A DNA stretch of 14,498 nt from an uncultured Lachnospiraceae bacterium. Its GTDB lineage: Bacteria > Bacillota > Clostridia > Lachnospirales > Lachnospiraceae. Numbering within the stretch: position 1 is the stretch's first letter; every line of letters starts with the position of its first letter. The stretch is taken from positions 1 through 14,498 of the forward strand of contig CAMWLB010000037.1 in NCBI GenBank assembly GCA_947174985.1, read 5' to 3'. The position numbers and the translations under genes were made by a program. Shown here piece after piece: positions 6,746-14,396 of this stretch. A model generated the notes under the pieces. That model saw only the letters and a list, made by a program, of their open reading frames with translations. It did not search any database and was not told where the DNA came from.

Positions 6746-7849
6746 TTAAAATTCCGTCACATCTGCTTTACTCATCAATCTCCCTTTAGACAAAATCAGG
6801 GGAACCGCCATCAAAACATCACACAAAACAAATCCTATCAGACCTGTTTTTGAGAAAAACAGCAAATGCAGACCTGTTTTCCTATAAACCAACTCGTTTA
6901 TCATATAGGTAAATAAAAGAATTGCCACTCCGCCCACGATACAGGCAATGATATTCATGAACAGTATCTCTGCCGCCACCTTTTTCTTCACTTCTTTTCT
7001 GCTTCTGCCCAACGCCCTGTAGATACCAAATTCATAGGTTCTTTTCAGATACTGCCCTGTTATAACGGAATTGATTGTAACCGCCAGCACAACTGCAATC
7101 AGAATATCTACGGCATAAAAAATCGCATAAAACATATCAAACTGCGGCAGCACCGCGCTTCGCTCAGATTGCGCTATCTGCACATTCTTATCTCCGGCAA
7201 GATTTTTTACATAGCTGTACAGTTCCTCCCCCTCCATCACGTCGCTGTATATATAAAGGCGCCCTAAACTATCGTCGTCCTCATAAATATAAAAGATGCA
7301 GAAGCTTCCGTCATCAATGATTGCGTCCACTGTATAGGTTCGATTCAGGCTTTCGTCAAAGCTGTGGTCAAGCGTATCGCCCAGCTTGATTCCTCTGTTA
7401 TTTGCAAAATTCTGACTGATAATCATGCTGTTATGCTTACAATTCGAAAAATCCCCTTCAATCCCCAAATGGGCAAACACCTTTTCCATATCGCTTTTGG
7501 AATTGAATACATAAGACCAGCCGCCCATTTCAAGGCCCAGTACCGTACCATGCTGCATACCGGAAAAGCCATAGCCAGTCACATCCACATACTTTAATTT
7601 TTCATCCTCTTCCACCATTTGCCGGAACGCGAAAAAATCCTGATATTCCTCGTCCGTACTCTGCAGGCTTGCCCATACAAGCTTATCAGAGTATGTAAAT
7701 TCCTTCTCATAGGTATATACTGCCGAATGAATATAGTTGCCCGCCAGAAACATAAGTGTGGCAAGAATCATCATAAAAATACCGAGAAAGGCTCTGCCTT
7801 TGTTCTCTTTCATATAATAAATTGCTGAAAATGGATTTATTTTATTCAT
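6746..7849 (-). CDS. FtsX-like ABC transporter permease (second permease of the operon)
   Basis: A 367-residue membrane protein of the FtsX/MacB/LolC type. It has one N-terminal membrane helix (about 20-38), a large extracellular domain (about 40-238) and three C-terminal helices (about 241-264, 292-316, 331-353). The loop after helix 2 holds YEFGIYRALGRSRKEV (272-287), the conserved cytoplasmic element that contacts the ATPase in this family. Such permeases work by mechanotransmission rather than by forming a channel. The start at 7849 lies 22 nt after the ATPase stop with GAGG upstream. A start at 7900 would overlap the ATPase gene by 29 nt and add 17 residues, and is less likely. It is the last gene of the permease-ATPase-permease operon. 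Confidence 0.88.
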   Translation of the reverse strand: MNKINPFSAIYYMKENKGRAFLGIFMMILATLMFLAGNYIHSAVYTYEKEFTYSDKLVWASLQSTDEEYQDFFAFRQMVEEDEKLKYVDVTGYGFSGMQHGTVLGLEMGGWSYVFNSKSDMEKVFAHLGIEGDFSNCKHNSMIISQNFANNRGIKLGDTLDHSFDESLNRTYTVDAIIDDGSFCIFYIYEDDDSLGRLYIYSDVMEGEELYSYVKNLAGDKNVQIAQSERSAVLPQFDMFYAIFYAVDILIAVVLAVTINSVITGQYLKRTYEFGIYRALGRSRKEVKKKVAAEILFMNIIACIVGGVAILLFTYMINELVYRKTGLHLLFFSKTGLIGFVLCDVLMAVPLILSKGRLMSKADVTEF

Positions 7850-7871
7850 CTTTTCTTTCAACCTCAACTGC

Positions 7872-8552
7872 TTACCTTTCCGCTTCCCACTGCACAACAT
7901 TGCTCAATTTTCCATCCCACATCTCAACCAGTATATCCACATCCGATAAAATGGATCTGTCATGCGTTACGACAATAACCAGCCTTTCTTCCGCATACTT
8001 CTTGAGTATCTTCATCACATTAAATGCATTTTCGTGATCCAGGGAGGCAGTTGGTTCATCTGCAAAAATCACCTTCGGATTATTCATCATGGCTCTTGCA
8101 ATGGCAACCCGCTGACACTGTCCGCCGGAAAGCTTTGACGGGCGTTTGCCAAATTCTCTTTCCTTTATCCCCAAGGCTTTCAGATACTCTGCTGCCTTCG
8201 CTTTTACCTCATCTTTTTCACCGGTCGCAGCAACGATTACATTATCCAACGCAGTCATATAGGGCACCAGATAATGCTTCTGGAACACAAACCCGAATTC
8301 ATTTCTTCGCACATTTTCCCTCTGTCTGTTGGAAAATTCGGTAAGCTCCTGACCATTGTAAACGATACTTCCCTCTGTAGGAGCTTTCAGGGTAGACATC
8401 ACATACATAAGCGTGCTCTTCCCGCTTCCGGAAGGTCCGATAACGCCGACAAGTCCTGTGTCCGGAAGTTTTAGGTTAAAATCATCCAGCGCATACATCT
8501 TATCATCCGAATCCATATCATATATCATACTTACATTTTTTATTTCAAACAT
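7872..8552 (-). CDS. ABC transporter ATP-binding protein (MacB/LolD type)
   Basis: A 226-residue ATPase with every motif intact: Walker A GPSGSGKST (39-47), Q-loop Gln91, signature LSGGQCQR (141-148), Walker B VIFADE (161-166), D-loop SLD (170-172) and switch His197. The size and FGFVFQ / ADEPTASLD wording match the LolD/MacB/FtsE subfamily, which pairs with FtsX-like permeases, as here on both sides. It hydrolyses ATP at the cytoplasmic membrane face to drive the permeases. The ATG follows AGGAG by 7 nt; 10 bp separate it from the upstream permease and 22 bp from the downstream one, so the three form an operon. Confidence 0.96.
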   Translation of the reverse strand: MFEIKNVSMIYDMDSDDKMYALDDFNLKLPDTGLVGVIGPSGSGKSTLMYVMSTLKAPTEGSIVYNGQELTEFSNRQRENVRRNEFGFVFQKHYLVPYMTALDNVIVAATGEKDEVKAKAAEYLKALGIKEREFGKRPSKLSGGQCQRVAIARAMMNNPKVIFADEPTASLDHENAFNVMKILKKYAEERLVIVVTHDRSILSDVDILVEMWDGKLSNVVQWEAER

Positions 8553-8562
8553 ATTTCCTCTC

Positions 8563-9723
8563 CTATTCTTCCATCTTATCCATTGTCTTTATATTATTTA
8601 TGGTCACTATGATTGGTATTTGTAAAAATCCCACGACTGCCAGAAATGCTGCAAAAAGGCGAAGCAGATGTTCCGGATAAAAATAGCGGTAGACAAGCCC
8701 CAAACTGTCTAACATAAAATGACCGATAAGAACCATAATTCCAATTGTGACTACTGCCCCCATAACGATGCTGATTCCAAAGATAGCGCCGATTTCCCTC
8801 ATCATCATGCCATAAATATCTCTTCTGGAAAATCCTATGGATGCATAGAGGCAGTATTCATTTACTCTGCTCCGCATAAAAGAGACATATGCCACAAGGA
8901 TTGAGATTGCCAGAAAAATCATTACCACAACCAGAATTGCAAGAATCGCTACATCCAGTTGGTTCGTTACCTCTTTCTGATACATATCTGCCCAATCCAC
9001 AGCGTCGTAAAGGGTATCATATTCTGTCGTTTCAATCCCAATATCGTGTAGTACCTTAGCCATATCTGCATTTTCTTCATCACACAAAATAACCATATAC
9101 CATCCGGAATTGGTGTATCCCTGCGGCGTTCCCACACAGATAAGATTATCCGAGTCAAGCACGCCTACCACCTTAAATACCTTCCCATAGGTGGATTCAT
9201 TGAAATATCCCCCGATTTCCATTTTCTTATTATGAAAAACTTTTTTATCCACAAGAATCTCACCGGCCCCCTCCGGCATTCTGCCATCTATCAGTTTTGC
9301 ATTCATGTGCTCCAAAAAGCCCGGAATCCGGCTCTCTTCTAAAAGTGGGAAGTCATATCCTATACCACCGACTATGCCTTGATAATTTGCATATAAGCAT
9401 TGCGTGTATATGACGTCTCTTATTCCTTCATGTGCCTTCAACTTATCCATAATGCGGTTTCTTGTCTCGTTAATCTTTTGATTTAATTCCTCGTCGGATG
9501 AACAGGAATCGCGGTCTACGCCCATTGTCTCAATACTGAGCTTAACAAAAGCAATTCTTTTAGGCTGCTCTAAAAATAATGCCTTAAAGCTCTCCTGTGT
9601 TGTCAAAAGCAGAAAATTAATGAGATACATCGTCATAAATGTCAGCGACAGCGCTACAAGCATAACCCATACCTGCTTTTTATTGTTTCGCACAAATTTT
9701 AATGCGGATAGTTTACTTTTCAT
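8563..9723 (-). CDS. FtsX-like ABC transporter permease (first permease of the operon)
   Basis: A 386-residue FtsX/MacB-type permease. An N-terminal helix (about 17-40) is followed by an extracellular domain (about 41-255) containing a MacB-PCD-like stretch (IDGRMPEGAGEILVDKKVF), then three helices (about 259-280, 312-334, 354-375). The conserved loop after helix 2 reads NEYCLYASIGFSRRDI (288-303), equivalent to the YEFGIYRALG loop of the partner. The two permeases are clearly different in sequence, so they probably form a heterodimer around the ATPase dimer. AAGGAGG lies 6 nt before the ATG. It is the first gene of the transporter operon, directly after the response regulator terminator. Confidence 0.88.
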   Translation of the reverse strand: MKSKLSALKFVRNNKKQVWVMLVALSLTFMTMYLINFLLLTTQESFKALFLEQPKRIAFVKLSIETMGVDRDSCSSDEELNQKINETRNRIMDKLKAHEGIRDVIYTQCLYANYQGIVGGIGYDFPLLEESRIPGFLEHMNAKLIDGRMPEGAGEILVDKKVFHNKKMEIGGYFNESTYGKVFKVVGVLDSDNLICVGTPQGYTNSGWYMVILCDEENADMAKVLHDIGIETTEYDTLYDAVDWADMYQKEVTNQLDVAILAILVVVMIFLAISILVAYVSFMRSRVNEYCLYASIGFSRRDIYGMMMREIGAIFGISIVMGAVVTIGIMVLIGHFMLDSLGLVYRYFYPEHLLRLFAAFLAVVGFLQIPIIVTINNIKTMDKMEE

Positions 9724-9740
9724 GCAAAGCCTCCTTATTT

Positions 9741-9769
9741 TTATTACTTTATTTTATCCTGCCTGACAA
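9741..9769 (-). promoter_or_regulatory. Possible promoter of the transporter operon
   Basis: On the minus strand TTGTCA (9764-9769) is 17 nt from a poor -10, TAATAA (9741-9746). The -35 overlaps the T-rich tail of the terminator after the response regulator. The -10 matches only half the consensus, as might be expected if an activator such as the neighbouring response regulator is needed. Confidence 0.3.
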
Positions 9770-9813
9770 AATAAAAAAAGTGACTGCAGTCATATTGATA
9801 TATGACCGCAGTC
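9768..9813 (-). terminator. Intrinsic terminator after the response regulator
   Basis: On the minus strand GACTGCGGTCATAT pairs with ATATGACTGCAGTC (14 bp including one G-U pair) around a 4-nt loop, followed by ACTTTTTTTATTTT. It begins 11 nt past the response regulator stop. This is a canonical strong terminator and splits the sensor genes from the transporter genes, although leaky read-through is possible. Confidence 0.9.
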
Positions 9814-9823
9814 CGAATCGAAA

Positions 9824-10495
9824 TCATCTTTTCAATTCCACAACCAGCTTCACTCTGTCATGAATTCCGGTTTTGTCATAGATATTGGAAATATAGTTTT
9901 TAACCGTACCTTCCGATATGTATAGCTTGTCCGCAATCTGTCTGTTGGTCAGCCCCTCCACCATGAGCGCACATATCTCTTTTTCTCTGCCCGTCAGTTC
10001 TGCTGCAATATCACCAGCGTTGTCCTCCATGCTTCCCTCTATAGCTTCCTTCTTTCGTCTTTCGGAATTGGCTGCCATAAGCTCTGCCAGATGCGCCATA
10101 ACCTGCTGGTCTAATACCGTAACGCCGCTCAGAATCTGTGCCACGGCGCCCAGAATTGCATCCTTTCCGCTATCCTTCAACAGATATCCATCCGCGCCGC
10201 CCGCTATTGCCTCCGTAATATACTTGTCGTCATAAAAAGTCGTAAGAACCAGAATTTTAATATGTGCAAACTTTTCTTTCATGACCTTGATAAGCTCTAT
10301 GCCGCCCATCCCCTTCATATTGAGGTCTACAAGCGCGATATCACAGTCCGCAACTTTTTCCTCCAGTATTTGCAAAGCTCCCCTTCCGTCATTTGCCTTA
10401 CCGATTATCTCCATGCCATTCAGTGACAATATAATCTCCAGGCTGTCCAGCAAAAGCTTCTCATCATCCACCAGCAATACTTTATACCTATTCAT
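9824..10495 (-). CDS. NarL/LuxR-family response regulator
   Basis: A 223-residue cytoplasmic DNA-binding regulator. The receiver domain (1-120) has the acidic pair D10/D11, phospho-acceptor D57 (LVDLNMKG), T85 and K107 (LLKDSG). A linker rich in charged residues (about 140-158) leads to a LuxR-type helix-turn-helix (about 160-223) with LTGREKEICALMVEGLTNRQIADKL (consensus positions of the GerE fold intact) and SEGTVKNYISNIYDKTGI as the recognition part. It starts 5 nt after the kinase stop; its ribosome site GGAGAA overlaps the kinase end, indicating translational coupling. It is presumably phosphorylated by that kinase and regulates the adjacent transporter and perhaps itself. Confidence 0.95.
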   Translation of the reverse strand: MNRYKVLLVDDEKLLLDSLEIILSLNGMEIIGKANDGRGALQILEEKVADCDIALVDLNMKGMGGIELIKVMKEKFAHIKILVLTTFYDDKYITEAIAGGADGYLLKDSGKDAILGAVAQILSGVTVLDQQVMAHLAELMAANSERRKKEAIEGSMEDNAGDIAAELTGREKEICALMVEGLTNRQIADKLYISEGTVKNYISNIYDKTGIHDRVKLVVELKR

Positions 10496-10500
10496 TCTGC

Positions 10501-11667
10501 TTATTCTCCAAATCCGACAGGCAGTTCCACCATCAATTTAAATCCATTCTGGTTTTCCAGTTTTGTTTTTCCACCACATTTTTCTGCATATGCAATCATC
10601 TTTTTTAAGCCAAAACCGTTTTCGATCTTTTGCTTACAATTGAAATCACTGAAATCACTATAACCGTTATCCGATATCACAAGCTTTACATGCGCTGAAT
10701 CCCCCGAGAGCGTAACCATAAACTCACTTGCATTGCCGTGCTTTACACCGTTGGTCAAGGCTTCCTGCAATACCCCTGTCAGGAATACCACATAATCATG
10801 CGGCAGCTTTATATCGTCTGCCATTTCCCTATCATTCTGATGAATCTCTATGCCCGTATCCATCCCAAATTCCGTAATAATCATATCTAGCTGGGATTTC
10901 AGTTCCCCTGCCGTAAGCTCTGTATTGTCATCATCCAGTACCCTGACTGCTCTTCTGATAGACGCAAGACTGTCACGGATTCGGTCATTTGCATCCTGCA
11001 TCTTCTTTCTTGCTTCCTCCGGTTTTACATCATAAAGCATATCTGCAGCATCTAATGTCATAATAGCAGCCGTTATGGAATGTCCTACGCTATTGTGAAT
11101 ATTTCTGCTGATATTTTCCCTTTCAAGCAGCCTTGCATTTCTTTCATCCAAAAACTTTTGCCTTAACAGTTGTTTATTTAACCGCCTCTCATGCATTTCG
11201 CTGATATTAGAAGCCAGCACTCTCTCATTTTCTTTTATTTGTCTCTTTTCGGTCTGCTCCATTATACTGTATAAAAAGCCTAAAAGCAAAAACGCAGCTA
11301 CCAGAAAAATCGTGAGCAGCATACACATCGCAATGGGCATGTTTTGGTAAATCACCAACTGCACAAAGATAAACGACAGCGTTCCGATACATACACGCGT
11401 AGAAACCTTTACATCCTTCAGAAAAAAGAAAACCAGAAAACCTGAAAAACTCTCTGACAATATCGCAAACACCGCCATGAAAACTATGGCGGCTATCATG
11501 ATGCTTTTCTCTTGTTCTTCACAAACTGATTGGTATGTAAGCAGTATGATAAGCGCTGCTGCCGCCATAATAAGAAATACCGGTGCTTTACTATGGAATA
11601 GCCCCAATATCGCCAGCAGTACTATTATTATAATTTCTGAAATTGCATGTACCATACCAATCCCCAT
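10501..11667 (-). CDS. Membrane sensor histidine kinase, HisKA_3 (NarL/DesK type)
   Basis: A 388-residue kinase. The N-terminal half (about 9-135) holds five or six hydrophobic helices with very short loops, so sensing is probably within or near the membrane, without a large outside domain. A helical linker (138-180) leads to the dimerisation/phospho-acceptor segment ERENISRNIHNSVGHSIT (182-199) with His191. The ATPase domain has the N-box QEALTNGVKH (301-310; E302, N306), DNG (333-335) and GFGLKKM (351-357). It differs from the usual motif because Asn192, rather than Asp/Glu, follows the phospho-His. The start is uncertain: the ATG at 11667 has a weak ribosome site, and the ATG at 11655 is preceded by GGGGA. 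It is coupled to the response regulator downstream. Confidence 0.93.
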   Translation of the reverse strand: MGIGMVHAISEIIIIVLLAILGLFHSKAPVFLIMAAAALIILLTYQSVCEEQEKSIMIAAIVFMAVFAILSESFSGFLVFFFLKDVKVSTRVCIGTLSFIFVQLVIYQNMPIAMCMLLTIFLVAAFLLLGFLYSIMEQTEKRQIKENERVLASNISEMHERRLNKQLLRQKFLDERNARLLERENISRNIHNSVGHSITAAIMTLDAADMLYDVKPEEARKKMQDANDRIRDSLASIRRAVRVLDDDNTELTAGELKSQLDMIITEFGMDTGIEIHQNDREMADDIKLPHDYVVFLTGVLQEALTNGVKHGNASEFMVTLSGDSAHVKLVISDNGYSDFSDFNCKQKIENGFGLKKMIAYAEKCGGKTKLENQNGFKLMVELPVGFGE

Positions 11668-11708
11668 TCGTGTTGTAGAGTTCCGTCACCATGCCTGAAC
11701 ATCTGAAT

Positions 11709-11736
11709 TTTATATTTCTTTCCATCACACATGCAA
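11709..11736 (-). promoter_or_regulatory. Candidate promoter of the kinase/regulator operon
   Basis: On the minus strand TTGCAT (11731-11736), a 16-nt spacer and TATAAA (11709-11714). The start would be about 35 nt before the kinase ATG. It lies in the 80-bp gap after the endonuclease gene, which has no terminator, so read-through from the restriction operon is also possible. Confidence 0.45.
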
Positions 11737-11747
11737 GCACCTCTATA

Positions 11748-12608
11748 TTAGAAAATCTGTTTCATAATCCCTTGCTCCATATCATCAATGCTATATACAT
11801 GTTCCATGACCTCAAACGTCTCTCTCAGATTACCTCTAGCACTCTTCCAGCCAATTCCATCGGTAAGCCACACAAATGTAAATCCATCTATAGTATCAGC
11901 CTCCTGCGAAAGCATTTTATAGCTTCTTGCAGTTTCATTGAGCTTTGAACCACCGCCACCATAGAAGTTCGTTTCAATACCATAAATCATCTTATCTGTC
12001 TTGATTACAAAGTCAAATCTCTTAGCAGCCTTACCCTGATTAGAAAGTGCAGACAAATCAATACTCCACTTTTTCTCTATGTCTTTTAAGTACATTTCTT
12101 TAAAGAAATTTACATCCTTTTCAAACCCTGCTGCCACAATATACTTCTCAACCAAATCTTCCATTTGGTGACCACCACGATTTTTACGACCATTAGAATC
12201 CAATCCGGTTTCGATACCCAATGCATAATCTACAAGATTATTCACCAAATGATTTGCAATCATATCAAACAATCCGGTCTTACGCATAAATATCTTGTAC
12301 TGTTCCACACTGTAATTCATCTTCTTGAAATTATACAAGAATGCACCTTCTTCATCCTGTGCATAGATTTCATACCCTCTCACAGCAAGGAGCAACGGAA
12401 CGCATTGCAATGTTTCCGGATACTTTGTCACTATTTTCTCGAAATCTTCCTCAATGTTCTTTGAGCCAATCAAGGAATTCATAATATTCAACTCGACCTT
12501 GATTTCTTCTACATTTCTTACGACCTTTTCAAAGTCGATATAGTAATCATAACTTGATATACTTGGTCTGAACTTATTCAGCCATTCATCAAAATCTCTA
12601 TTTTTCAT
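11748..12608 (-). CDS. dpnB: Type II restriction endonuclease, DpnII/MboI family
   Basis: A 286-residue protein, close to the known length of R.DpnII (288). Family hallmarks are GLDSNGRKNRGGHQMED (135-151), KRFDFVI (196-202) and YGIETNFYGGGGSK (209-222), followed by LNETARSYK. Together these resemble a PD-(D/E)xK-like core (E150, D199, E212), with ETN where many nucleases have ExK. It should cut unmethylated GATC; target specificity is taken from the family, not measured here. No signal or membrane segment. Its ATG overlaps the end of the DpnA-like gene by 11 nt, and GGAGAAGG sits 6 nt upstream inside that gene. The last position in the operon means methylases are translated first. No terminator follows it. 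The symbol is by analogy to the pneumococcal system. Confidence 0.93.
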   Translation of the reverse strand: MKNRDFDEWLNKFRPSISSYDYYIDFEKVVRNVEEIKVELNIMNSLIGSKNIEEDFEKIVTKYPETLQCVPLLLAVRGYEIYAQDEEGAFLYNFKKMNYSVEQYKIFMRKTGLFDMIANHLVNNLVDYALGIETGLDSNGRKNRGGHQMEDLVEKYIVAAGFEKDVNFFKEMYLKDIEKKWSIDLSALSNQGKAAKRFDFVIKTDKMIYGIETNFYGGGGSKLNETARSYKMLSQEADTIDGFTFVWLTDGIGWKSARGNLRETFEVMEHVYSIDDMEQGIMKQIF

Positions 12609-13401
12609 TTGCTACCTTCTCCAATCTCCTCTTGGATATCTCCAAGTATTCTTCACTTACATCTATTCCAACAAACTTCCGTCCAAATCGTAAGGCTTCC
12701 ACTCCGGTAGTTCCTGAGCCACAGAACGGATCCAAAATAACTTGTCCTTCTTTTGTCGATGACAAAACGATTCTTTCCAGCAAATACTCGGGTTTCTGTG
12801 TAGGATGTTTGCCCTCTCTTTTTTCTGATGGTCTGGTTAATACTCCAGTCCACACGTCCTTCATTTGCTTTCCATCATTCATTTCTTTCATCTTCTGATA
12901 ATCAAAAAAATGCCGAGACTTCTTTTCATTCTTCTTTGCCCATAAAATGGTTTCGGTAGAATGTGTGAAGCAACGACATGCTAAGTTTGGTGGTGGATTT
13001 GTTTTCTGCCACGTTATGTTATTGATTATTTTAAAGCCTTCCTGTTCCAATGCCATACCAATTGAATATATATTGTGCAGGGTTCCTGATATCCAGACCG
13101 TGCCGTTTGGCTTTAGTACTCTTTTACATAACTTAATCCACTTTCTGTTAAACTTGTGCTTTTCTTCGACGCTGATTCCACCTTCTGAAAGCTTATCCCA
13201 TGAACCTTTATTTACTGAGACCATCCTTCCACCCTGGCAGGTAATACCGTCATTACTTAAAAAGTAGGGTGGGTCTGCAAATATCATGTCCACATATTCC
13301 GGCTTCATTTTTGTCAGTATTTTGAAAGAATCCCCCAATACCAACTGCAATTCTTTCGTCTCGAAATAGAATGGCACCTTTTTTGTAAATAAGTTCTCCA
13401 T
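12598..13401 (-). CDS. dpnA: DNA adenine methyltransferase, DpnA-like (beta-class)
   Basis: A 267-residue methylase, essentially the size of known DpnA (268). Motif order is that of beta-class N6-adenine/N4-cytosine enzymes: catalytic DPPY (43-46) near the N-terminus, HPTQKP (199-204), then the AdoMet-binding DPFCGSGTT (224-232) near the C-terminus. In DpnII systems this second methylase modifies GATC and is able to act on single-stranded DNA, protecting incoming DNA during transformation; whether that holds here is inference. The start at 13401 is chosen because AGGGG lies 9 nt upstream and leaves a 13-nt gap after the Dam-type gene. A start at 13461 would overlap that gene by 47 nt and add 20 residues with no family similarity that I can see. 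Confidence 0.93.
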   Translation of the reverse strand: MENLFTKKVPFYFETKELQLVLGDSFKILTKMKPEYVDMIFADPPYFLSNDGITCQGGRMVSVNKGSWDKLSEGGISVEEKHKFNRKWIKLCKRVLKPNGTVWISGTLHNIYSIGMALEQEGFKIINNITWQKTNPPPNLACRCFTHSTETILWAKKNEKKSRHFFDYQKMKEMNDGKQMKDVWTGVLTRPSEKREGKHPTQKPEYLLERIVLSSTKEGQVILDPFCGSGTTGVEALRFGRKFVGIDVSEEYLEISKRRLEKVANEK

Positions 13402-13414
13402 CACTTCGGCCCCT

Positions 13415-14263
13415 TTAATAGTTGCATATAATAACTTCTTCCCCAACTCTGTTAGATGCATCCGAATTAATCATACGTTTTACACTCACAACATCTATTA
13501 TGTAGCCCTTGTTGCCATACAACTCATTTATCAACTCTGTATTGTGATTTGTAAGCATGCAGTAACAACCTTTGGCTGTCAACTCGTCAAATAGTTTTGC
13601 CAACCGCTGATGACTTTCTATGTCAAATCCCTCTTTTGTATACGACTCAAACGATGTGGGATTTAATGGTGCGTATGGACTGTCAATAAATACAAAATCA
13701 CCCTTCTTTGCATCCTTACAGGCTATTTCAAAATCTCCATCCATGATGGTTACTCCCTGCAGATATTCTGAAATCCCCATGATAGCTTTTTCATCGACAG
13801 AGACCCTGCGGCTATTATTGTATGGAACATTGAAAAGTCCCTTACCATTTACACGATACAAACCATTGAAACAATGCTTATTAATAAATACAAACAATGC
13901 AGCCAACTCTACATCATACTCTGCTTTCATCAGCTTGTCATTGTAATGCTCTCTGAGGAAATAATAATACTCTTTACCAAGGTCTTCTGTTCTTTTTTCC
14001 AGCATTTCCGAATCAAGCTTATTTACTGCCTCCAAAAATGCTTCCGGCACATTACATATCTGCCTGTATGCATTAATCAAAGCCTTGTTAATATCATTTA
14101 TCAGAGCATTTGCAGGCAGCAATTCAAATGTTACCGCACCACCACCTACAAACGGCTCATAATAATAATTATATTTTTTAGGCATCCGCTCTTTTATCTG
14201 TGGAAGCAACTGCCTCTTTCCGCCGGCCCATTTCACAAAAGGAGCGACATTTGAATTACCCAT
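13415..14263 (-). CDS. dpnM: DNA adenine methyltransferase, Dam/DpnM type (alpha-class)
   Basis: A 282-residue N6-adenine methylase of the D12/Dam class. Seen motifs are KWAGGKRQLLP (11-21), the AdoMet site YEPFVGGGAVTFELL (35-49), FNGLYRVNGKGLFNVPY (132-148) and the catalytic region FVFIDSPYAPLNPTSFESYTKEGF (190-213). The canonical DPPY is DSPY (194-197) here: codons GAC AGT CCA TAC. All else is family-like, so I judge it functional but note the change. It should convert GATC to methylated GATC on duplex DNA and protect the chromosome from the DpnII-like nuclease. It is the first gene of the operon, behind the promoter at 14314-14342, with GAGGA before the ATG. Base composition is visibly more AT-rich than in the left half of the window. 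Confidence 0.95.
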   Translation of the reverse strand: MGNSNVAPFVKWAGGKRQLLPQIKERMPKKYNYYYEPFVGGGAVTFELLPANALINDINKALINAYRQICNVPEAFLEAVNKLDSEMLEKRTEDLGKEYYYFLREHYNDKLMKAEYDVELAALFVFINKHCFNGLYRVNGKGLFNVPYNNSRRVSVDEKAIMGISEYLQGVTIMDGDFEIACKDAKKGDFVFIDSPYAPLNPTSFESYTKEGFDIESHQRLAKLFDELTAKGCYCMLTNHNTELINELYGNKGYIIDVVSVKRMINSDASNRVGEEVIICNY

Positions 14264-14313
14264 TATGATTCCTCTTCTCTATGTCTGCAAAAAAGATAAT
14301 TTTTTGTATATTT

Positions 14314-14342
14314 ATTATACTTACAAACACACAAAATAACAA
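14314..14342 (-). promoter_or_regulatory. Promoter of the DpnII-like operon
   Basis: On the minus strand TTGTTA (14337-14342), a 17-nt spacer and a perfect -10 TATAAT (14314-14319). Transcription would start near 14307, giving a leader of about 44 nt. The methylase gene is read first, which suits safe establishment of the system. Confidence 0.65.
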
Positions 14343-14380
14343 CCACAACTTTCACCCTTTTTGAATTAATTTACTTCTGA

Positions 14381-14396
14381 AATACAAATATGTATT
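14381..14396. repeat. Inverted repeat upstream of the restriction-modification promoter
   Basis: AATACA-AATA-TGTATT is a perfect 6-bp dyad with a 4-nt spacer, about 40 nt upstream of the -35 box on the minus strand. It could be a regulator site for the operon or for a gene outside the window, but AT-rich dyads also arise by chance. Confidence 0.3.

Noticed and set aside
13402..13461. Extended DpnA-like start overlapping the Dam-type gene
   Set aside because: The ATG at 13401 has a better ribosome site, avoids a 47-nt overlap and gives the known family length.
13620..14254. Plus-strand frames of 108 and 126 codons
   Set aside because: They are antisense to the Dam-type methylase, which has all family motifs on the opposite strand.
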